Assembly (NCBI GenBank): GCA_023525975.1
Contig: CM042038.1
Location: 12,471,272-12,535,271, forward strand
Reading direction: 5' to 3'
DNA: 64,000 nucleotides
Source of the DNA: Smallanthus sonchifolius
Taxonomy: Eukaryota; Streptophyta; Magnoliopsida; Asterales; Asteraceae
Position numbers and translations under genes: made by a program. Below, in pieces: positions 34,754-46,100 of the stretch (positions are counted from its first letter, which is position 1; every line of letters begins with the position of its first letter). Under the pieces are notes generated by a model, which was not told the origin of the DNA, ran no database searches, and saw only the letters and a program-made list of their open reading frames with translations.

Positions 34754-36477
34754 TCGTATTATGATGGGTGAGATTCAACGTATAGAAGATTGATAATGTT
34801 TGTTTAGCTTGTACATAGTCTTGTAATTTTTTACTTACCCTTTATAAGTCATTGTCTTTTTTATTTCAGAGGGGTTTTGTATAGGCCTTATGATGTAATT
34901 AGGTTCATTAGTTATAATAAATAAATATTATTAAATGTGATAAAAACACTTATTGATTTAAGAAAACAAAGGGATCTATTTCTGATCAGTTATCATAGTT
35001 TTTTTGCCTTCTCTCCCAGCACAGCCTTCTCTATCTTACCAATCGAATTCCGTGGCAAATCTTGAAAAATCACGGTCCGAAGGAGCCATATAATGCGACA
35101 TACGATCCCGACAATACTCGATGATCTCTTCAGCATCCACATCAACACCTTCTTTCAACTTCACAAATGCATACGGTGTCTGACCCCAATGATCATCCGA
35201 CCGCCCAACAACAGCCACTTCCAGAACCCTCGTGTCTATAAATCACAGATTCAACCTCAATGGTAGATATATTCTCACCCCCAGATATCACAATATCCTT
35301 CAACCGATCCTTCACTTCTATATACCCGTCTTCATGCTTCACCCCAAGATCCCCGCTTCTAAACCACCCTCCAACAAAAGCCTCTTCGGTTGCCCCGGGA
35401 TCCTTCAAGTACCCACTCATTACCGGATTACCCTGAAACATAATCTCCCCTATTGACTTCCCATCACATTTCACACTCTCCATTGTAACAGGATCTTTAA
35501 CATCTAATTCCTCGATCCCGAAATGTTTCACTCCTTGTCGTGCTTTAAGTTTTCCTCTTTCTTCAACCGATAACTGATCCCACTCGGGTTTCCACAAACA
35601 CCATGTTCCTAACCCGTACGTTTCAGTGAGACCATAAGCGTGAGACACACGAAACCCGAGCTCCTCTATCTTGGAAATGACCGTTGGAGGTGGTGGTGCA
35701 CCGGCGGTCATGATCTCAACACTGTGTGGAAGCTTTTTGTCAGCTGTTAGAGAGTTTGCAATCATGTTTAAGACGGTTGGAGCTCCACCCATGTGTGTGA
35801 CTTTATGGAGGACTATGTTGTCGAAGATGTGTTCGGGATCGATACGTCTAAGGCAAACGTTGGTCCCACCGATAGCTGCGACCCCCCACGGCAAGCACCA
35901 GCCGTCGCAGTGGAACATAGGTACCGACCAAAGGTACGTAGGCATCTGTCGCATGCCGTGTATGAGCACGCATGCAAGGGAGTTGAGATAAGCGCCCCGG
36001 TTACTGAAAACCACCCCTTTTGGCTTTGATGTGGTTCCAGAGGTGTAGCTTAAACTAATGAGGTCACATTCGTCATGCGGTCGAATCATGGGAAATTCGA
36101 TAACCCCACTCTCTACGAGAGTTTCGTATTCGTATTTGTGTTCGTGTTTGTAAGGAGAGAGGAATTCGGGTATGATGACAAGAAGGGGGGATTCTGGTTG
36201 TGTGTTTTTAAGGAGATGGATGGCTTCCTTGGTAACTTGAAGTAGTTGGTGATCAACAAAGAGGATTTTGGCTTCTGAGTGTTTGAGGATGTTGGAGATC
36301 ATGTTTGGATCTAGGCGTGTGTTAAGTGGGCAAATGATGGCTCCAGCCATGGGGATTGCAAAGTGAAGTTCTACCATTGCAGGTATGTTTGGTGCTAGTG
36401 TGGCTACCTGCAAGCATTCCACAAGTTTAATTTTAGTAAACTTGTATTATTCAGATTATTTATTTATTTATACATTC

Positions 36478-36947
36478 ACTACAAGAGAACTTATTATGAA
36501 AACCGTCACCGAAGTCAATAACGTGGGACACAACACTGACATGCCATATGGCCTCTATGGTTAGCGCCGTATGACATGGCGAAATTGGTCATTTGGGGTA
36601 TATAAAGTGTTAGACATGTGCATCATACGGGGAATAATTTTTCTAAGTAGACTATATGAGATGGTGTCGTCAAACTATACGACCCGTATATTGTGATGCA
36701 CCGACATGAAATTTGAAATTGACTGACGTGACTACTGACGGTCATATAACCTGTATGACCATTTTCACCATGTCCAAGTCCTGAAAACCAAGTTACTTAA
36801 AAAGTTTATATCATCACTCTTTTATGCATGATAATTGATTTTGAACCCTTGTACTAATAAACTATTATCTACTCTTAAAAAACTTAAAAGGTGTCACTAG
36901 AAGTTTGATATTCATGACTCGTCACTGAGACATATTTCTTGTAGGGT
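36478..36947. mobile_element. CACTA-like MITE in the AAE intron
   Basis: The left end CACTACAAGAGAACTTATTA matches the usual CACTA terminal word; the right end reads tttcttgtaggg, imperfect against its complement. There is no coding capacity. The degenerate right tip and absent 3-bp duplication keep this tentative. Confidence 0.4.
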
Positions 36948-37126
36948 ATGCACATATCTTTGAAAATATCATAAAAATGACTTACAACGTCGCCACCAGA
37001 AACCCCCAAGTGGTTAAGAGCAGAAGCAAGCTTGACACACCTTCGGTGGGTTTCTTCCCATGTGTACTTAACATTGGGTCCATAGGCCACCAAGGGCCGG
37101 TCTCTGTAAACTTGGGCCACTCACGA

Positions 37127-38916
37127 ATTTTTTTCTTAAATGGTGCTGTTTAGCACTAGTAGTTTCATAATATGTGTTATTTTTGATTTAGTAACACAAA
37201 TGGTGTTTCCATGCTTGCCAATCACGAATTGTGGTGTTTACATACTTCCCAACCACGAATTGTTGGAAACATGGCTTCCTAACCACGAATTGTGGTTGCC
37301 AACCACTTCCTAACCACGAATTGTTGGAAACATGACTTCCTATCCACGAATTGTGGTTGCCAACCACTTCCTAACCATGAATTGTCTTGCCAACCACCAA
37401 TTCCATGTTCCTAACCACGAATTCATTTTTTCATATGTTCCCAACCACGAAATGTAGTTGCAAACCACGAATTCACTCAAGAATTCTACTTACCAACCAC
37501 GAATTGTGTATGTAATTTTTGTTTTATCTTTTTGTTTTGATTGTCACGGATATTGTTTGTGTTATCTGTATATAAATATGAAAATATTTTGTTTTAATCT
37601 GTATATAAATATGAAAATATTTTGTTTTAAATTGTCATGTTAAAAATATTTTGGTAGATTTAGAGAATAAAAATCTTACTTTTTGAGAATCTCTGTGAGA
37701 ATCTTACTTTTGTGAGAATCTCTGTCAGCTTTATTTTTAAAAAGAAATATCTCTGATTAGTGTGTGTGAAAAATGTGATAGAAGATGTGTTCAACAAATA
37801 TATATTAAACTTCAACGAAAAACCATCTCAAAACCTTTCAACTCTTTCATACTCTTTCAAATATTTCAAACTCTTTTAACTCTTTCTTTCATAATGTCCT
37901 TAACCCGTCCGTTTCTTGTTAGATTATTCTATGGTGGTAATTTTTCGTATGATAACGGAGTTGTTTCCTCAGATGAATCTACTCGAACGACTTCCTTTAT
38001 TATTCACCACAGAATGCAATATGAAGAATTGCTTCGTATGGTTTATGATCATCTTGGTGTTGAAAAAGAATCTTTTAGCTTAGGATTATTATTATATTAT
38101 CAGTTTCAAGGGATATCCGAAGCATCCTATATTTCTAGTGATGCAATTTTAGATATTATGTATTATTTAGCAGAAGCAGAAGCAAATTTCAGGGCTAACA
38201 TATACGTTAATTGTCAGCCAATAATGTCAGTCCAACGAGACGGGGAAACACTTGTGGTTCCATGTGTGAATTGTGAAACAAATGTGATTTGATAAAAAGT
38301 GAAAATGTGATTTGATAAAAAGTGAAACAAGATATGCTACTTATAAAAATGTATTTGTAATGATATAATGTGATATCATTATTGAAGAATTCGTGGTTTT
38401 GATCAAAAGGTGAAACCTACTAGCTACTAAACAAATACATGTGAAACAAAAATACAAATAAGTACATATATTTGTAGTTTTGTAGTAGTGATACATCAAG
38501 TCATTTACAACCCGTGACAAACAAAACAATAGAGATAAAGCCAAAATTAGTGAGATTCTGAATGAATTCGTGGTTGGCAACCAACATGTGAATGAATTCG
38601 TGGTTGGGAAACAAGATGTGAATGAATTCGTGGTTGGCAACTGAATTCGTGGTTGGCAACCAACAAGTACCTAGAATTCGTGCTTGGCAATACAAGATTG
38701 AAGAAATCGTGGTTACCAACCACGAATTAACCAAAAAAAATGGAATCACACCAATTCGTGGTTTGGCAACATGGAATCACACCAATTCGTGGTTAGTAAT
38801 CATGGAATCATGCAATTCGTGGTTAGCAAGTGTGGAAAAACCATTTGTGTAACTAAATCGAATACGACACCGCTTGTGAAACTACTAGTATGAGCAGCAC
38901 CGTTTAAGAAAAAAAT
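37127..38916. mobile_element. 1.79-kb MULE inserted in AAE exon 1
   Basis: The left end ATTTTTTTCTTAAATGGTGC and the right end, reverse-complemented, ATTTTTTTCTTAAACGGTGC begin inverted repeats alignable for about 85 bp (further shared words actagtagtttca and acacaaatggt). Subterminal arrays of a word like ccaaccacgaattgtgg occupy 37215-37505 and 38557-38830 in opposite orientation. Flanks give no clean 9-bp duplication, so insertion is old or the tips have drifted. It carries one ORF (37894-38292). Confidence 0.8.
37894..38292 (+). CDS. MULE-internal ORF, possible transposase N-terminal domain
   Basis: An uninterrupted frame; the ATG at 37894 gives 132 aa (an upstream in-frame ATG at 37762 adds 44 atypical residues). 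It reads FLVRLFYGGNFSYDNG early on, recalling the PB1-like N-terminal domain that precedes the catalytic part of many plant MULE transposases. No DDE core or SWIM finger follows, so the element could not transpose alone. Acidic, ends VPCVNCETNVI. The domain assignment is by resemblance only. Confidence 0.5.
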   Translation: MSLTRPFLVRLFYGGNFSYDNGVVSSDESTRTTSFIIHHRMQYEELLRMVYDHLGVEKESFSLGLLLYYQFQGISEASYISSDAILDIMYYLAEAEANFRANIYVNCQPIMSVQRDGETLVVPCVNCETNVI

Positions 38917-39123
38917 CTCCAAGAAGCTAATAGGCGATAAAGGAACGTAATTTGTTGTTGACCGAACCACACCTTCCAGTTCCAGTGGGTGACTTGACTC
39001 TCGAGTGGACCGTGGCAAGCTCTCACATCGAACCTTGTGTGGCAATGTGGTGGGAAGGTTGGTGCTGGACTTGTTGATGATCTTGTTCAAGGTGGCCGGG
39101 TTGAGGGAAATCTGTTTTAGCAA

Positions 39124-39730
39124 GTTTTAATAGAATGACATATGTGACATGACAAATCTGTAGTTTCTATCAAGATTTTCATCTATACCTAATAAATAAG
39201 TAACTGATTGAATAATGTGTCAGCTATAATTCTGTAAGTTTAAGATTTTTTTTCCCACTTTTGTTTTCTTTATTACTTTTTAATATTCAATCCGTGTAAA
39301 ACAAACCTCAGACGTTATATATTTGTTGAAACACAAGATTTTGCATATTCTATAACATCATGATCATATTTAGTACTTTAAAAAATGAATTTCATGAGTA
39401 GATTTTGTAAATTAATATATATCAATTTAATTACAAGAACAATATATGCATTAGTTAATCCAAAGAATAAAAGATTACTGTATTCGCATAGAAAGAAAAT
39501 GGCTTGTACTGTAAGATCGTGTGATTCATACCGGCCTGCATTGATGAATATTGTTGATGGCATTCAACAATACATATGTAAATAAGAAAAACGCAAAGCA
39601 TGTATTTATAAGCAAATTAAAGATAAGGTGACCAATGCAAGGATAGAAATAAAAATAAACAAGTAAAGTTGGCATGGAAATAACTAAACAACCTATATAG
39701 GTAGCTCTGCGGTATCCACCCTATAAAACA
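39124..39730. other. Intergenic DNA, nothing recognised
   Basis: AT-rich. Two overlapping antisense frames near 39385-39585 have no family resemblance. The ancestral AAE promoter would lie here. Confidence 0.4.
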
Positions 39731-39739
39731 TAGACATAA

Positions 39740-41883
39740 CCAGGAAGTAAATGTTGGGTATCTCGAAGGTTTTGGTTAATAGAATGAGAAAGGTTCTTAA
39801 TGAGGTAATATCGGATTCCCAATCTGCCTTTCTTTGTGGGAAATACATCCTTGATGGCCTCCTAATTGTTAACGAGCTAATCTCGTGGCTTAATAAAATT
39901 AAGTCCAGGGCTTTTATTCTAAAAATCGACTTTGAGAAGGCTTATGATAACGTTAATTGGCACTTTGTCATCTCTGTTCTTTCTCAGATGGGCTTCCCTC
40001 ATCGTTGGTGCTCTTGGGTGAATGGGATCCTTAAGTCGGCTAGATCCTCGGTGTTGGTGAACGGTGCTCCCACGTTTGAATTCCAATGTGGCAAAGGTAT
40101 GAGGCAAGGAGACCCGCTCTCTCCCTTTCTTTTTCTAGTGGTTATGGAAGCCTTGTCCTGTATGCTTGATAAAGCCCGTTTGGCAGGGATTATTAACGGT
40201 ATCCGGCTCCCCAAAGGGGGCCCGGTAGTTACTCACCTCTTATACTGGGATGATGCCATCATCCTTGGGGATTGTGAGAAGGAGGAGGTCCTGAATGTTG
40301 TCAGAATTTTGCCGTGTTTTCACTTGTGTTCGGGTCTTAAAATCAATATTGTGAAATCTAACCTTTTCGGAATCGGAGTGAACATGTGTGATACGGAGGA
40401 GATGGCTAGAGTGGTTGGATGCAAGCCGGATTCTCCCCCTTTCAAATACTTGGGTTTAACGGTTGGTTCCAACATGAACAGAATAAACAATTGGAAACCG
40501 GTGTATGGCATCTTCGAAAAAAGACTTGCGATTTGGAAGTCTTCTATCCTTTCTATTGGAGGTAGGGTGACTCTCATAAAAGCAGTGTTGGAATGCTTGC
40601 CGAACTACTATTTCTCGCTATACAAGGCGCCAAAAAAAGTTATTCAGGACTTGGAATCTATCATGAAGAGATTTCTATGGGGAGGAGCGGGTTCGGATAA
40701 AAAGATGTATTGGGTCGCTTGAGACCGGGTTACGACCCCAAAAGATAAAGGGGATAAACGACGCCTTTTTGATAAAATGGGGGTGGAGATTTAAGTCAGA
40801 AAGAAGCAATCTTTGGAGGAGAATTATCCTCTCCCTTCACGATAGCAGGAAAAATTGGGATATCATTCCTGCGAAGAAGACGCTTGGAGGAGTTTGGGGA
40901 AATATCGCTAAAACTATCACCAAATCTATGATCAATGGAGTCCCTATCCGTAATAGCTTTAGAGGCATTATTGGCAACGAGGATGAAGTGGCGTTTTGGT
41001 TAGATTCGCGGCTGGGGGAGGGGCCTTTAAGGTTTAAATTCCCTTCATTATTCAGCCTAGAGAAGGATAAAAGATGCAAGGTTAGTAACCGAGTGGGGGA
41101 CTTGGTCTCGAGTATCCATTTACGGTGGGTTTGGAAACGGTCTCCCTCATCTTTGGAGGAGTTGCACGAGCTTCAGCAATTGGCTAGTCTTCTGGATAGC
41201 GTGAGAACCGGGGACTCGACGGATCAATGGTCGTGGGCTGTTGGGCCTTACAATGAATTCTCGGTTAATAGTATAAGGAAAATCTTACAGAATGATGAGG
41301 CGGTTAGTGTGTGCTTTGTGATGGAGTGGTGTAAATGGGTTCCGATCAAATGCAATGTTTTGGCGTGGAGGGCGGAGATGGACAAAATCCCGACTAGGGC
41401 TGCGCTGAGAAGACGGAATATTCATTTGGATGATGTTTCGTGTCCTTTGTGCAACGATGGGGAGGAAACAGTGGAGCACCTTTTCACTTCGTGCATGGTG
41501 GCGACGATTCTGTGGCAACACGTTAGTGCTTGGTGTAGGATCCTGAATATCTATGTTTTCTCTTTCAAAGATTTGTTGGAGGTTCATGGCTTATCGGGGA
41601 AGACGGAAAGGGAGAAGGAGGTCATTCAAGGTATTATTATGATTGGGTGTTGGTGTCTTTGGAAGGCGAGGAACGATTGGGTCTTCTCAGATAATCCCGT
41701 CAAAGGGGAGAAAATCATTAGTCATATCAAAGCGGTTGGGTTTCTTTGGTTTTCTAATAGATCGAAAAATATATATACTTCGTGGGAAGATTGGTGTAAA
41801 TTTGTAATTATGTAATTTTGTTGGTTTTGGTCGGCCTGTTTTGGGTCGGCGTTCTGGTTCTAATGAAAACTGTTCAAAAAAAA
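39740..41883 (+). mobile_element. 5'-truncated LINE (non-LTR retrotransposon), dead
   Basis: Plant L1-type reverse transcriptase from about 39751 (ISKVLVNRMRKVL, SAFLCGKYILDG, KIDFEKAYDNVNW, GMRQGDPLSPFLF). A TGA at 40720-40722 sits where a Trp is expected, then a frameshift, then the tail from 40769 (LIKWGWRFKSE) to a zf-RVT domain (VLAWRAEMDKIPTRAAL, CPLCNDGEETVEHLFTSC). The catalytic YADD box reads YWDD. The endonuclease domain is missing at the 5' end. It ends in a short 3' untranslated tail and an A run at about 41876-41883. No target duplication was found. Confidence 0.9.
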
Positions 41884-43152
41884 ATTGGATGATTATATTA
41901 TTTTCACTAACAATTTAATTCTTCAAAATTAAACCAACTTTTAACATTTTGACCAATTATCAGTTCACTTATTTACCTTTTATATATTTTGTAAATGTAG
42001 GTTTCCATATAAGTAAAGCACATGGTTACTTATATGTAACACACATGTTTTCATATACGTAAACATGGGTTACGTATATGTAAACCCACAAGTTTTAGAA
42101 AAATCATAGCGATCGTTTCTTACCAGAAAACTCGTGTAGCTTCCTTTGCTTACAATCCTTCCTCAATCCTTGACAGCTTAGATGCACAAAAGAGCTTGAA
42201 ATCGATCCTTTCTTCCCTTTTCCTTTGCTCTCAAGTTTGCGCAGAAAATGAGGAGGGTTGGGGGCTGTTATGTGCTGATAAGGGAGAAGCTATGCATGTA
42301 GGTGAAGGTTTAATCTTGATAGATACTAATATTAACTTAATAATTGTTTTGTTGAGTTCGGTGATTGAGTTTGTTTGTTTATTTGATTATTTATTAAGTT
42401 TGAGTTAGGTTAGGATTAATATAGGTTTATTATAAATAGATGATTAAGGTTCATGTAATTGGTGTTATTTCATTGATATCAATATTGTTGAGTCAATCTT
42501 TGTGATCATTATTGTCGATGTTTTATTATTCGAGTTAGATCCAGTTATCCATGTTTCCCAAGTTCCCAAAATAGCCTTAGTATTTATATATTATGTAGTT
42601 ATTATTTGGTTTAATGATGAATTCAACTTTAACAGTTTTAACAGACATGTACCGGCAAGTATTGTCTTTTGTATTTGATCTAATGATGAATTCAACCTCA
42701 ACAGTTAAAACAGACATATACCGGCAGCGTTTCCTGACTGTACGGTACTAATTGTTTAAACGGACATGTGACCATGTAGTAGCTATGATATGGCCTTACA
42801 ATTTCAGAACCACTTTTTTTTTTTATAATTCTTTCAATTTACGACCAACGATAACCACAGCAACACGCGGGTCAGTACATCTAGTTAGCTTCTAAAGTGC
42901 AACAAACCAACACTTAAAAAACACTGCAATTACCAAAGAGGTCTCATTCATTAGAGTTCTGAAAATGAAAAACAGGTACAACATTGAAACATCACCCTTA
43001 AATTTTCATATTTCTTGGCTTATTGCTACTTAATACCTTGAACTAAAAATCTAAACTTGTTCACCCACAATGAAAATCTTGCAAACTGCACCCCAAAGTA
43101 TCGGGTACACAAATTAAAGAGAAAAACATATAATATATGGTTCTGATCTTGA
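41884..43152. other. Intergenic DNA, G6PD 3' side
   Basis: No gene. An approximate direct duplication (unit about 69 bp; taatgatgaattcaac and acagacat...accggca words) lies at 42609-42728. The last 150 bp probably hold the G6PD 3' untranslated region. Confidence 0.45.
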
Positions 43153-46100
43153 TTACTGCTCTGAACCAACATCACCCCATCGAACCTTGTATCTAGCAGC
43201 AAGATAATGGGACCCTACTGGACCCCGGCTGCCATACGGGTAATATTCTGGTACAATCTTCTTTTTTTCAAGCTCTGTTAGAACAGGGGTGAATAATGAC
43301 CAAGCAGCGTCTAATTCATCACTGCGAATGAAAAGTCTTCTTTCTCCTTCAATTGCGTCTAAAAGAAGTCTTTCGTATGCATCAGGAATCTCCTTAGCGT
43401 ACCTGTTTGAAAATTAAAAATTAGAAACTAAAAAAATTCGGTTTCACTCTCATTTCTCCAATTTGTGGGTCTCAGTTTTGTAACATATATACCATACATA
43501 AGAACCAATAATTGTGTCCAAATTCACTCATTCTTGCAACCTATCGTGTTTGTCATGTTTACATTAGAGGGGTTGACTACTTTGTTGCAAGAATACAACA
43601 TGGTCCAAAGAGTCAGTTCCTTTTTATGAAGAATCTGTGATTACCCTTCTTTCAATATGTCTGTCATTGTTCAAAAACATTTTCCTCAATTTTTGGAGCA
43701 AGATTATCATTTTTATGTAATCTATGAAGCAAAATGTTCCTATTATTACAAAGTAATATATATTTTAAAATACTCAAAATTGTTTGAAGTAAAAGCTACT
43801 GAATATATAAAATAAAATTAAAACAAAATCAATAATTTTCCCTATAATGACAATAGAATAAATAAAATACAAACTTTAGGTACCAAAGAAGGGAGTTTCA
43901 AAAGATTAAAGGATCATATTTTTATATTACCAGACGATCGGTAATGTCTAGCATGCAAGGGATCAAATTATTAAGAAATTGAATACCAATGACCATTTTC
44001 GTAAAAAAAAATTGTAGGTAGCATTTTCATAAGTTTGGTACACAAGAACCATTTTTGTAATCTACTCTGAAAAGTAAGAAAATGAAAAGATTACCTTGCT
44101 GCATAGAGAAGATTAAGGTTACTTCTGTCCAATCTCATCCCCAAACCAGGGACTTTATTATTGATCTTGAGATATATAGCTTCATCAGGCTGCACTCGAA
44201 TAACAAGCTCATTTGTTGCTAGATCAACATCTGTCCCAATATTCTTGTTATACAAATTACCAGGTACATGTCTAAATTGCACTCTTATCTCAGCCCTGAA
44301 AGAAAAAAAAGGTGTTAAATGTTCTGAAATTGGATCCACAATCACATCTACACTACTCTTAAGTTGTATAAATAAGACCCCATAATTTCTATAAGCAGTT
44401 TCTATCCGCTCATAAAAAAATGGTTCAACTTAGTTATGTTATATTTATAACAGGTCAACCAAATAACAATATAGACAACAGACATTCACAGAACAACCAA
44501 TTCAACCATATATATTTTGACCCACCCTAAAAATGTACCACTTTGACCTAAACTTGTTTTGAACTTCACCTATACTGCCTGGCCCACCTTTTTGCCACAT
44601 ATTCAAAAAAGTTAATAACCGTTTACAAATAAAACTTACCACTTTTGAAAAAGTAAATTATACATAAGAAAGAAAGCATGATAATACTATTATATCAAAT
44701 GTTAAATGTTGTAACACAATGCATCATGACAATTTTGAACTACGAACCTACGATCATGTAAAGCCTTTCCGGCCTTCATTAAAAAGGGTACCCCGTCCCA
44801 TCTGGCATTATCAATAAAAAGAGCAGCAGCAGCAAAAGTTGGTGTTAAACTGTCATTTGGTACGGTTTTGTCATCAGTATAAGCAGGGTACTTAACACCC
44901 CCTCTTGTGTGACTCTTATACTGTCCTATTACCACATCATCAAGCTGTAAAGGCCTCATGGAACGTAGAACTTTGACCTGTAAAACAATAAAAAAATTTG
45001 CAAAATATTTAATTTAAGATAATAATATAAAGACAAGATTTTAATGTGACTACTTCCTAGCTTATCATTGCAGATATGTCACCGTTCTTGCAAAAATGCA
45101 GAATGAAAACACTGGTCTTCATAAAGTACTGGTCTTGTTTCTTTGTGCATTTACATATAAGTACTTATTATAAAAACACTATGACCCGTCACTAAATTCG
45201 CATACAAGTCTAAGGACTTTATTTTTGCATGATTAAGTCCCTTATCCTTTTAAACATAACAATAAAGTCCCTGGATTAACTTGTCAAAAACGAGTCACTC
45301 TGCAAGTTATTATGTTTTTGTCATTTCAGAATCAACTAAAAACCGAGTATGATTTCTAGAAAATTCAATCACTCAAATAATTGATCTTAAATGTGAAAAC
45401 CTTTTCGTTTCTGATATCTTCTGCATCCAAGCTGACAGGAGTTTCCATGGCAAAAAGGGCCAATATCTGAAGCAGATGGTTTTGCATAATGTCTCTAATT
45501 ATTCCATAGTTGTCAAAGTACCTAAAAAGAAGTGAAAAGTATACAAGGTAAACAAATACTCCCCGAGCATACACAAACGAGTTTGCTATAATAAAAATAA
45601 GAGAGAATGGATAATTACCCTCCTCGTCCTTCAGTACCAAAATCTTCAGCGAATATGAATTGCACATTCCTTATATATTGTCTTGACCACAATGGTTCAA
45701 AAATTAGGTTAGAAAAACGGAGAACAGAAAGATTCTCCACTAGTTCTTTTCCAAGATAATGATCTATCCTGCAATACAATAACAAATTCAATTGAACTGA
45801 TGTCCTGTTTCTGTTTCTTTTCAAAGTACAATTAAAAATAACTAAACCTACCTGAAAATTTGGTCCTCATCCACGTATTGCTTGAGGGAACGTGTTAACG
45901 CAGCAGAAGATTCAGAATCCCGACCGAATGGCTTTTCTACAATTACCCTTGTCCATCCATTTGCAGCAGATGCAGATTTGCTGGCACACTTGACCGCGTC
46001 TATGAAAATATTTGGTGGAATTGATAGATAATAAAGACGGTTTGCCACCCTTCCATCCTACATCAAAACCAAAACTAATCATTGTAAAACTAAAACCTTG

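Larger units (their letters stand above)
34993..39123 (-). pseudogene. Acyl-activating enzyme (AAE1-like) pseudogene, split by a MULE
   Basis: Remnant of a peroxisomal/mitochondrial-type AMP-binding acyl-CoA ligase. The N-terminal part (about 39123-38917) reads VVRSTTNYVPLSPISFLE and stops at a 1.8 kb MULE. The frame resumes at 37119 with AQVYRDRPLVAYG and ends exon 1 at 36986. Exon 2 is 36407-34993 with the AMP-binding signature YTSGTTSKPKGVV, MFHCDGWC, GGAPTVLNM and SGDLGVKHEDGYIEVKDR. Breaks: no ATG opens the first exon (TTG follows an in-frame TAA); the MULE insertion, with a TGA just before AQVY; a 2-nt loss after IYRH near 35231; and a 1-nt gain after HYMAP near 35080. After the last shift the terminal NSIGKIEK is readable in another frame. 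It converges tail-to-tail with EXA1, 239 bp away. Sequencing error could explain single indels but not the insertion. Confidence 0.85.

Noticed and set aside
37215..37505. Short interspersed direct repeats as a CRISPR or satellite array
   Set aside because: The repeats are mirrored at 38557-38830 and bounded by TIRs, so they are subterminal repeats of a MULE.
38341..38852. Frames rich in TTNSF repeats on both strands
   Set aside because: They are translations of the MULE subterminal repeat array.
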